A stretch of 5,867 bases of DNA, from the NCBI GenBank assembly GCA_025356735.1, contig JANXRT010000001.1, positions 1 to 5,867 on the forward strand. Direction: 5' to 3'. The notes under the pieces are model-generated. The model made no database searches. It was not told the origin of the DNA and saw only the letters and a list, made by a program, of their open reading frames with translations. Shown one piece after another: positions 1 through 5,867 of this stretch; positions within the stretch are counted from its first letter, which is position 1; each line of letters starts with the position of its first letter. Both the position numbers and the translations under genes were made by a program. The DNA is from Acetobacteraceae bacterium (GTDB lineage Bacteria; Pseudomonadota; Alphaproteobacteria; Acetobacterales; Acetobacteraceae).

Positions 1-2787
1 GATGCCCATGAGTAGAATAATGCCGATCATGCCCATGATCGACAGGTCGGTGCCGGTGACCAGCAGCGCCAGCAGCGCGCCGACTCCGGCCGAGGGCAGG
101 GTGGACAGGATCGTCAGCGGCTGGATCAGGCTCTCGTACAGCACGCCGAGCACGATGTAGATCGAGATCAGCGCGGCGCCGATCAGCATCGGTTGCGAGC
201 TCAGGCTGTCCTGCAGGTAGCGCGCGTTGCCGGCGAACTCGGTATGGATGTCGGCCGGCATGCGCAGGTCGAGCGCGGCCTGCTGCACCGCGGCTGTGGC
301 GTCGCTCAGCGCCGTGCCCTCGGCGGTGTTGAAGCTGATCGTGGCGGCGGCGAACTGGCCCTGGTGGCGCACCGCCGCCGGCGCTGTTTCGCGCTCGAAC
401 CGTGCCACGGCGGATAGCGGTATTTGCTTGCCGACGGCGCCGGCGCCGGTCGCGCCGACATACAGGCGGTCGAGCAGGGATGGATCGGTCTGCAGCCGCG
501 GATCGATCTCCAGCACCACGCGGTACTGGTTTCGTTGCGTGTAGATGGTCGAGATCTGGCGCTGCGAGTAGGCGTTGTTGAGCGCGTTGTCGATCGCCGC
601 CACCGATACGCCCAGCCGGGCAGCGGCGTCGCGGTCGATCACCACCGTGAGCTGCGGCGCGGCGCGGTCCTGGTCGCTGGTGACGTCGGCAAGGCCATCG
701 GTGTGCTGCAGCCGCTCCTCCAGCTTCAGCGCCCATTCGCGCATCGCGGCCAGGTTCTCGGCGATCAGCACGAACTGGTACTGCGAGCCGCCGGAGCGCC
801 CGCCGCCGCGCAGGTCCTGGGCCGCGAACAGGAAGGTCTGCACGCCGCCGACCCGCGCCAGCTTCGGCCGCAGCCGCGCGATCACCGCCTCCGAGTCGAT
901 GCCGCGCTCGCGCAACGGCTTCAGCCCGATGTTCAGCGAGCCGCGGTTGAGCGCGGAGAAGCCCGACGACACGCCGATGTTGGAGCCGACGCTGGCGATC
1001 GCAGGGTCGGTCAGCAGCACGTCGACGACGGCGCGCTGGCGCTCGGTCATCGCCTTGAACGAGACGTCGGGCGAGGCCAGGGTGGAGCCGACCAGCACCC
1101 CGGTGTCCTGCAACGGTAGAAAACCCTTGGGCACCATGCCGTAGAGCCGCACTGTCAGCACGATGGTGGCGCAGAACACCAGCAGCATGAACCACCGGTG
1201 GACCAGCGCCCAGTCGAGCGACACGGCGTAGCCGCGCTCGACGGCGGCAAGGGCGCGCTCGATGGCGCGGTCGAGGCGGCCGAGCCAGCCGGTCGGCGGC
1301 GCGGGTGCAACCCGCAGGAACCGGCCGCAGATCATCGGCGTCAGCGACAGCGACACGACGGCGGAGATGCCGATGGCGATGGTCAGGGTCATGGCGAATT
1401 CGTGGAACAGCCGGCCGAGCAGGCCCCCCATGAAGACCAGCGGGATGAACACCGCGACCAGCGACAGGCTGATCGACAGGACGGTGAAACCGATCTGGCG
1501 CGAGCCCTTCAAGGCCGCCGCCAAGGGCGTCAGGCCGTGCTCCATGTGTCGAAAAATGTTCTCGATCATGACGATGGCGTCGTCGATGACGAAGCCGACC
1601 GAGATCGTCAGTGCCATCAGGGAAAAATTGTCGAGCGAGAAGCCGAGGAACCACATCGCGGCCAGCGTGCCGGCGAGCGACAGCGGGATGGTCGCGGCGG
1701 CGGCGAGCGTCGGCATCAGCCGGCGCATGAACACCAGCACCACCAGCAGCACGAGTGCCACCGAGATCAGCAACGTGATCTGCACGTCGTGCACGCTGGC
1801 GCGGATCGTGGTGGTGCGGTCGGTCAGCACCGACAGCTTGATGTCCGGCGGCATCCACGACATCAGCTGCGGCAGCAGGGCGGTGACGCGGTCCACGGTG
1901 TCGATGACGTTGGCACCGGAGGTTTTCGAGATGCTGAGCAGGATCGCTGGCTGCTTGCCGTCCCAGGCGGCGAGGCGGGCGTTGACCGTGCCGTTGATGA
2001 CCGTTGCCACATCGCGAAGCCGCACCACGGCGCCGGCGGGAGTCGATTTCAGCACCAGGGGCGCGTATTCGGCGGCCTGCGACATCTGGCCGTCGAGTGC
2101 CAGGGTCTCGGCGCGGTCGGGACCCTGGAAGCCGCCGTTGGGACCCAGCACGTTGGCGCCGCGGATCATGGTGAAGACATCCTGTGCCGCGATCCCCGCG
2201 GCGGCGAGGCGCACGGGGTCAAGCTGGATGCGCACGGCGGGCTTCTCCGCGCCGTTGACCTGGACCTGCGCCACGCCATCGACCTGGGCCAGCCGCTGCG
2301 CCAGCACGGTATCGACGGCATCGTAGATCTGCGCCGTGGAGCGCGTGTCCGAGGTCAGCGCCAGGTTGAGGATCGGCGCGTCGGCGGGATTGAACTTGCG
2401 GTAGAACGGCCGGGTCGGCAGGTCCGACGGCAGGTCGGAGGTGGCGGCGTTGATGGCCGCCTGGACGTCATGCGCGGCGCCGTCGATGTTCCGCGAGATG
2501 TCGAACTGGATGATGATCGAGGAGGCGCCGATGGTGCTGGTCGAGGTCAGCTCGGTGACGCCGGGGATTTCGCCGATGCGCCGCTCCAAGGGTGCGGCGA
2601 TCGAGTTGGCCATGGTTTCCGGATCGGCGCCGGGGCGGCTGGCGAACACCACGATGGTCGGGATGTCCACGCTCGGCAGCGGCGAGACGGGGAGGAACGG
2701 GTAGGCGACGATGCCGGTCAGCAGCAGCCCGATCGATAGCAGCAGGGTTGCCACTGGGCGCGCGATGAAAATGGCGGAGAAGTTCAT
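1..2787 (-). CDS. mdtC: MdtC/MuxC-like RND multidrug efflux permease subunit, 3' end missing
   Basis: Second RND HAE1 permease, the likely partner of the upstream MdtB-like subunit in a mixed trimer. The start is ATG at 2787-2785: the frame is closed by TGA at 2817-2815 with no ATG, GTG or TTG between, and the N-terminus MNFSAIFIARPVATLLLS aligns with E. coli MdtC. The frame is open for 929 codons to base 1. E. coli MdtC is 1025 residues, so about 95 (most of TM10 to TM12 and the tail) lie beyond the edge. Visible parts: TM1 at about 9-30, first porter region to about 335, TM2-TM6 to about 490, TM7 at about 535-555, second porter region to about 865, TM8 (IYIVLGVLYES) at about 868-886, TM9 and the beginning of TM10. 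The proton-relay pair is Asp402-Asp403 in GFVIDDAIVMIEN. The last codons read IIGIILLMGI-type TM10 sequence (MIGIILLMGI), so the Lys equivalent to AcrB K940 falls just outside. The glycine-rich stretch DLRGGGRSGGSQYQF recalls DIRVGGRQSNASYQY of E. coli MdtC and supports MdtC over MdtB. There is no frameshift or stop. Confidence 0.95.
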   Translation of the reverse strand, partial: MNFSAIFIARPVATLLLSIGLLLTGIVAYPFLPVSPLPSVDIPTIVVFASRPGADPETMANSIAAPLERRIGEIPGVTELTSTSTIGASSIIIQFDISRNIDGAAHDVQAAINAATSDLPSDLPTRPFYRKFNPADAPILNLALTSDTRSTAQIYDAVDTVLAQRLAQVDGVAQVQVNGAEKPAVRIQLDPVRLAAAGIAAQDVFTMIRGANVLGPNGGFQGPDRAETLALDGQMSQAAEYAPLVLKSTPAGAVVRLRDVATVINGTVNARLAAWDGKQPAILLSISKTSGANVIDTVDRVTALLPQLMSWMPPDIKLSVLTDRTTTIRASVHDVQITLLISVALVLLVVLVFMRRLMPTLAAAATIPLSLAGTLAAMWFLGFSLDNFSLMALTISVGFVIDDAIVMIENIFRHMEHGLTPLAAALKGSRQIGFTVLSISLSLVAVFIPLVFMGGLLGRLFHEFAMTLTIAIGISAVVSLSLTPMICGRFLRVAPAPPTGWLGRLDRAIERALAAVERGYAVSLDWALVHRWFMLLVFCATIVLTVRLYGMVPKGFLPLQDTGVLVGSTLASPDVSFKAMTERQRAVVDVLLTDPAIASVGSNIGVSSGFSALNRGSLNIGLKPLRERGIDSEAVIARLRPKLARVGGVQTFLFAAQDLRGGGRSGGSQYQFVLIAENLAAMREWALKLEERLQHTDGLADVTSDQDRAAPQLTVVIDRDAAARLGVSVAAIDNALNNAYSQRQISTIYTQRNQYRVVLEIDPRLQTDPSLLDRLYVGATGAGAVGKQIPLSAVARFERETAPAAVRHQGQFAAATISFNTAEGTALSDATAAVQQAALDLRMPADIHTEFAGNARYLQDSLSSQPMLIGAALISIYIVLGVLYESLIQPLTILSTLPSAGVGALLALLVTGTDLSIMGMIGIILLMGI
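134..163. repeat. 30-bp exact direct repeat, copy in mdtC-like gene (partner 3256-3285)
   Basis: All 30 bases are identical to 3256-3285, and the flanking base differs on each side. The spacing (3122 bases) keeps the repeat in the same codon phase in both genes. Both copies encode the TM8 segment IYIVLGVLY. This reflects common ancestry of the two permeases with identical codon choice; it is not a mobile element. Confidence 0.8.
1562..1586. repeat. 25-bp exact direct repeat over the Asp-Asp motif, mdtC-like copy (partner 4660-4684)
   Basis: Twenty-five identical bases are shared with 4660-4684, in the same codon phase (spacing 3098). They cover the codons for DDAIVMIE in TM4, which carry the two proton-relay aspartates. 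Beyond one mismatch the identity continues for several more bases on the gaagccg side. Protein-level constraint explains much of this, although the synonymous positions also agree. Confidence 0.8.
2784..2787 (-). other. ATGA stop/start overlap coupling the two permease genes
   Basis: On the minus strand the bases read ATGA: the ATG of the mdtC-like gene (2787-2785) overlaps the TGA of the mdtB-like gene (2786-2784). The sequence just upstream, within the last codons of mdtB, is C-rich (GAGCCGATGCCCGCCGA) and has no convincing AGGAGG-like ribosome binding site. This favours termination-reinitiation by ribosomes finishing mdtB, which would keep the two subunits in a fixed ratio. The overlap is seen directly; the coupling mechanism is inferred. 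Confidence 0.85.
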
Positions 2788-5700
2788 TCGGCGGGCATCG
2801 GCTCGGGCGCCGGATCAGGGCCGGAGATGCGTAGCCGCAGCCGCTCCATGAACAGGTAGATCGACGGCGTGGTGTATAAAGTGAGCACCTGGCTGAGCAG
2901 CAGCCCGCCGATGATGGTGATGCCGAGCGGGATGCGAAGCTCGCTGCCGGCACCATGGCCGATGACCAGCGGCACGGCGCCGAGCAGGGCGGCGAGCGTG
3001 GTCATCATGATCGGGCGGAAGCGCAGGATGCAGGCCTCCTCAATCGCGGCCTCGGGGGTCAGGAAGCGGGTGCGCTCGGCCTCGATCGCGAAGTCGATCA
3101 TCATGATCGCGTTCTTCTTGACGATGCCCATCAGCAGAACGATGCCGACCAGGGCGACCAAGGAGAGGTCCTCGCCGAAGGCCATCAGCGCCAGTAGCGC
3201 GCCGATCCCTGCGGAAGGCAGGGTGGACAGGATGGTGACCGGATGGATCCAGCTTTCGTACAGCACGCCGAGCACGATGTAGATCACGACCAGGGCGGCG
3301 GCGATCAGCCACGGCTCGGCGGCGAGCGACCGCTGGAACTCGGCGGCGTCGCCGGCATAGCTGCCGGTGATCGTTCCCGGCATGTTGATCGCGCGCTCGG
3401 CCGCGGCGACGGCGCTGACCGCCTCGCCGAGCGAGGTGTTCAGGCCGAGGTCGAAGCTCAACGTGACGGACGGGAACTGCTGTTCGTGCGTGACGACCAA
3501 AGGTGCGGTGGAGCGTTCGAACCGGGCGATGGCGGCGAGCGGGACCTGCGCGCCGGCGGTGCCCGGCACCCGCAGCACGCGCAGCACGTCGGGGTTGGTC
3601 TGCCACACAGGGTCGGCTTCGAGCACGACGCGGTACTGGTTGGCCTGGCCGAAGATGGTGCTGATCTGGCGCTGCCCAAAGGCGTCGTAGAGCGTGTCCT
3701 GGATCGCCTGCATCGACACGCCGAGCCGCATCGCGGCATCGCGATCGACCCGTATGAACGTGCGGAAACCGTCGTTCTGCTGGTCGCTGGCGACGTTGGC
3801 GAGTTGCGGCACCGACGCCAGCTTGGTCAGCAGCTTCGGTCCCCATTCGGCGAGCTCGGCCGGATCGGTATCGATCAGCGTGTACTGGAACTGGGTGCGC
3901 GCGATGCGGGTGCCGATCTGGATGTCCTGCACCGGCTGGAAGAAGGCCGTGATGCCAGGCAGGCCGGCGATGGCGGCGCGCAGGCGCTCGGCGACGACGG
4001 GTGCGGCGTCGCGCCCGTCGATCGGCTTCAGCGCGATGGTCAGCCGGCCGGCGTTGGGGGTCGCGTTGATCTGGCCGGCGCCCACGAAGCTGACGACGCC
4101 CTGCACCGCCGGGTCCTGCCGCACGATGTCGGCCATCCGGTTCTGCAACTCGCCGAGCCGCGGGATCGACACGCTCTGCTGGCCCTCGGTGACGGCGATG
4201 ATGACGCCGGTATCCTGTGCGGGGAGGAAGCCCTTGGGCACGGCCGTATAGAGCCAGACGGTGCCGACCAAAGTCAGCAGCGCGGTGGCGAGCATCAGGC
4301 CCTGGTGGCGCAGCGAGATCTCCAGCGTGCGACGGTAGCCCTCTAGCACGCGGTCGAAGCCGGCCTCGAAGGCGCGGCTGATCCGGCCGGGCGTCTGCTC
4401 GCTGGCCGGGCGCAGCAGCTGCGCGCACATCATCGGTGTCAGGGTCAGCGACAATATCGCCGAGACGATGACGGCGATGGAGAGGGTGACCGAGAATTCC
4501 TGGAACAGCCGTCCGACCACGCCGGTCATGAACAGCAGCGGAATGAACACGGCGATCAGCGAGATGGTCAGCGAGATGATCGTGAAGCCGATCTGGCGGG
4601 CGCCTTTGTAGGCCGCCGCCAGCGGCCGCTCGCCGGCCTCGATGAACCGGACCACGTTTTCGATCATGACGATGGCGTCGTCGACGACGAAGCCGGTGGC
4701 GACGGTCAGCGCCATCAGGGACAGGTTGTCCAGCCCATAGCCCATCAGCGCCATGACGCCGAAGGTGCCGACCAGGGATAGCGGCAGCGCCACGGCGGGA
4801 ATGAACGTCGCGCGAAGGCTGCGGAGAAAGACAAAGATCACGCCGACGACGAGCACCACCGAAAGTATCAAGGTGATCTGCACGTCGGCGACGGAGGCGC
4901 GGATGGTCTCGGTGCGGTCGGTGACGACCGACAAGGAGATGCCGGCCGGGATGGCGGCCTGCAACGCCGGCAGCTCGCGCTTGATGCGCGTCACCGTGTC
5001 CACGATGTTGGCGCCGGGCTGGCGCTGGATGTCGAGCACGGCGGCCGGCTGGATTGGTTTGGCGCCGTTCAGGTACCACGCCGCCTCGCGGTTGTTCTCG
5101 ACCCCGCCGACGACCTGGCCAAGGGCCGACAGCCGCACCGGTGCGCCGTTGCGCCACACGATGATCAGGTCGCGATAGGCGTCCGGCGACAGCAGCTGGT
5201 CGTTGGCGCCGAGCGAGAACGCCTGGCGGGGGCCGTCGAAGCCGCCCTTGGCGCCGTTGACGTTGGCGGCCGCGACTGCGGTGCGGACATCCTCCATCGA
5301 CAGTCCGTAGGAGGCGAGCCGGGCGGGATCGACCCGCACCCGGATCGCCGGACGCAAGCCGCCCTGAACGGTGACCTTGCCGACGCCGTCAATCTGGCTG
5401 AGCTTGGGTTGCAGCAGCGTGTCGGCAGCATCCCCGACCCGGTCGATCGGCAGTGTGTCGGATGTGAGCGCAAGCGACAGGATCGGCGCGTCGGCCGGGT
5501 TGACCTTCGAATAGACCGGGGGGTACGGGAGCGTGGTCGGCAGGGTGCCAGCGGCGGCGTTGATCGCCGCCTGCACGTCCTGCGCCGCCGCGTCCATGCT
5601 GCGCGACAGCTCGAACTGCAGGGTGATCTGGCTGGTGCCCTCGCTGCTCTGCGAGGTCATGGTGGCGAGCGCCGGGATCTGGCCGAATTGGCGTTCCAGC

Positions 5701-5867
5701 GACGCGGTAACGAGGTTTGCCATTGTCTCCGGGTTTGCACCGGGCAACTGCGTTGTGACTTGTACGGTTGGGAAATCGACCTGAGGGAGCGCCGACACCG
5801 GTAGACCGAAATACCCCAACAGGCCCGCCAGCAACACCGCAACGCTCAGCAGCGTTGTGGCGACAGG
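2784..5867 (-). CDS. mdtB: MdtB/MuxB-like RND multidrug efflux permease subunit, 5' end missing
   Basis: Inner-membrane drug/proton antiporter of the RND HAE1 family, expected to pair with the MdtC-like protein encoded next and to export drugs through an adaptor and an outer-membrane channel. 1027 residues are visible, ending at TGA (2786-2784). The frame is open to the edge and reads PVATTLLSVAVLLAGLLGY there, matching E. coli MdtB from about residue 20 of 1040, so 10-20 N-terminal residues are missing. The GTG at 5837-5835 falls inside TM1 and is not the start. Counting from the edge: TM1 at about 1-25, first periplasmic porter region to about 330, TM2-TM6 to about 480, TM7 at about 520-545, second porter region to about 850, TM8-TM12 to about 1006. 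Proton-relay residues are intact: Asp396-Asp397 in GFVVDDAIVMIEN (AcrB D407/D408), Lys918 in GIVKKNAIMM (AcrB K940), and RFRPIMMTT (AcrB R971/T978). The tail GPDPAPEPMPAE is proline-rich. MdtB rather than MdtC is assigned by gene order and by recalled similarity, e.g. LPVSALPQVDFPT and NPADAPILSLALTSD. Substrates cannot be predicted. Confidence 0.95.
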   Translation of the reverse strand, partial: PVATTLLSVAVLLAGLLGYFGLPVSALPQVDFPTVQVTTQLPGANPETMANLVTASLERQFGQIPALATMTSQSSEGTSQITLQFELSRSMDAAAQDVQAAINAAAGTLPTTLPYPPVYSKVNPADAPILSLALTSDTLPIDRVGDAADTLLQPKLSQIDGVGKVTVQGGLRPAIRVRVDPARLASYGLSMEDVRTAVAAANVNGAKGGFDGPRQAFSLGANDQLLSPDAYRDLIIVWRNGAPVRLSALGQVVGGVENNREAAWYLNGAKPIQPAAVLDIQRQPGANIVDTVTRIKRELPALQAAIPAGISLSVVTDRTETIRASVADVQITLILSVVLVVGVIFVFLRSLRATFIPAVALPLSLVGTFGVMALMGYGLDNLSLMALTVATGFVVDDAIVMIENVVRFIEAGERPLAAAYKGARQIGFTIISLTISLIAVFIPLLFMTGVVGRLFQEFSVTLSIAVIVSAILSLTLTPMMCAQLLRPASEQTPGRISRAFEAGFDRVLEGYRRTLEISLRHQGLMLATALLTLVGTVWLYTAVPKGFLPAQDTGVIIAVTEGQQSVSIPRLGELQNRMADIVRQDPAVQGVVSFVGAGQINATPNAGRLTIALKPIDGRDAAPVVAERLRAAIAGLPGITAFFQPVQDIQIGTRIARTQFQYTLIDTDPAELAEWGPKLLTKLASVPQLANVASDQQNDGFRTFIRVDRDAAMRLGVSMQAIQDTLYDAFGQRQISTIFGQANQYRVVLEADPVWQTNPDVLRVLRVPGTAGAQVPLAAIARFERSTAPLVVTHEQQFPSVTLSFDLGLNTSLGEAVSAVAAAERAINMPGTITGSYAGDAAEFQRSLAAEPWLIAAALVVIYIVLGVLYESWIHPVTILSTLPSAGIGALLALMAFGEDLSLVALVGIVLLMGIVKKNAIMMIDFAIEAERTRFLTPEAAIEEACILRFRPIMMTTLAALLGAVPLVIGHGAGSELRIPLGITIIGGLLLSQVLTLYTTPSIYLFMERLRLRISGPDPAPEPMPAE
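3256..3285. repeat. 30-bp exact direct repeat, copy in mdtB-like gene (partner 134-163)
   Basis: Second copy of the repeat at 134-163, at the corresponding TM8 position of the mdtB-like gene. Surrounding DNA is also similar (for example the run ggcagggtggacaggat occurs near both copies) but is broken by mismatches. Confidence 0.8.
4660..4684. repeat. 25-bp exact direct repeat over the Asp-Asp motif, mdtB-like copy (partner 1562-1586)
   Basis: Partner of the repeat at 1562-1586, located in the TM4 codons of the mdtB-like gene that encode its Asp-Asp proton-relay motif. Confidence 0.8.

Noticed and set aside
436..447. Perfect 12-bp palindrome ggcgccggcgcc as a possible operator
   Set aside because: It lies inside the mdtC-like coding sequence as Gly-Ala codons, far from any start, and such palindromes are expected by chance in DNA this GC-rich.
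424..1119. A 231-codon plus-strand open frame opposite the mdtC-like gene
   Set aside because: Antisense shadow: the opposite strand encodes the conserved second porter region of the pump, and this translation resembles no protein I know.
1198..2739. A 513-codon open frame on the plus strand, opposite the mdtC-like gene
   Set aside because: Its translation is rich in Arg, His, Gln, Asp and Gly with no recognisable domain or hydrophobic pattern. It lies wholly antisense to a frame with strong family similarity, so it is an artefact of GC-biased codons.
2468..2956. A minus-strand open frame spanning the mdtB/mdtC junction, a possible frameshifted or extra small gene
   Set aside because: It uses a different frame from both pumps, whose own frames are intact through the junction; the product is Arg/Pro-rich without motifs.
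3243..4346. A 367-codon plus-strand open frame opposite the mdtB-like gene
   Set aside because: Same low-complexity charged composition and full antisense overlap with a well-supported permease; no family similarity.
3040..5157. A 705-codon minus-strand open frame overlapping the mdtB-like gene in another frame
   Set aside because: Its translation is extremely rich in Arg, Ala, Gly and Pro, typical of a shifted frame in high-GC DNA; the pump frame matches its family along its whole length.
5835..5837. GTG as a possible start codon of the mdtB-like gene
   Set aside because: The frame continues upstream to the window edge with the conserved TM1 sequence PVATTLL, so this GTG encodes an internal Val.
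1..5867. Promoters, terminators, tRNA/rRNA genes, insertion sequences, CRISPR arrays, or an unknown defence or biosynthetic system
   Set aside because: The two pump genes account for every base, with no intergenic gap. I saw no spaced short repeats, terminal inverted repeats, or hairpin followed by a T run.

Overview
The window holds parts of two adjacent, co-directional genes on the minus strand and nothing else that I can support. Both encode RND-superfamily (HAE1-type) inner-membrane drug/proton antiporters. The first in transcription order runs from beyond the right edge to 2784 and looks like MdtB (called MuxB in Pseudomonas). The second starts at 2787 and runs off the left edge at base 1; it looks like MdtC (MuxC). 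Both reading frames are uninterrupted. I translated the second frame codon by codon through all 929 visible codons and met no stop.

Layout, in the direction of transcription: 5867 to 2784 is the mdtB-like gene, lacking only its first 10-20 codons. The four bases 2787-2784 read ATGA and form a stop/start overlap. From 2787 to 1 is the mdtC-like gene, lacking about its last 95 codons. There is no intergenic DNA, no RNA gene, no mobile element and no CRISPR array. No promoter or terminator is visible; these would lie outside the window.

In characterised systems (E. coli MdtABC-TolC, P. aeruginosa MuxABC-OpmB) an adaptor protein (MdtA/MuxA) is encoded just upstream of the two pumps, and the two pump proteins assemble into one heterotrimer. 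By analogy, an adaptor gene should lie to the right of this window and possibly an outer-membrane factor or regulator to either side; none can be seen here.

The DNA is strongly GC-rich (about two thirds by eye) with G/C-biased third codon positions. That bias produces long spurious open frames in other frames and on the plus strand. GC content and the Ala/Arg/Val-rich proteins suggest a high-GC proteobacterium, perhaps an alphaproteobacterium of the Bradyrhizobium/Rhodopseudomonas kind, but this is only an impression. I looked for an undescribed system and found none: this is an ordinary chromosomal-type efflux operon fragment. The points worth a second look are the tight translational coupling of the two subunits, exact repeats shared by the two paralogues, and a small loop difference in the MdtC-like protein.
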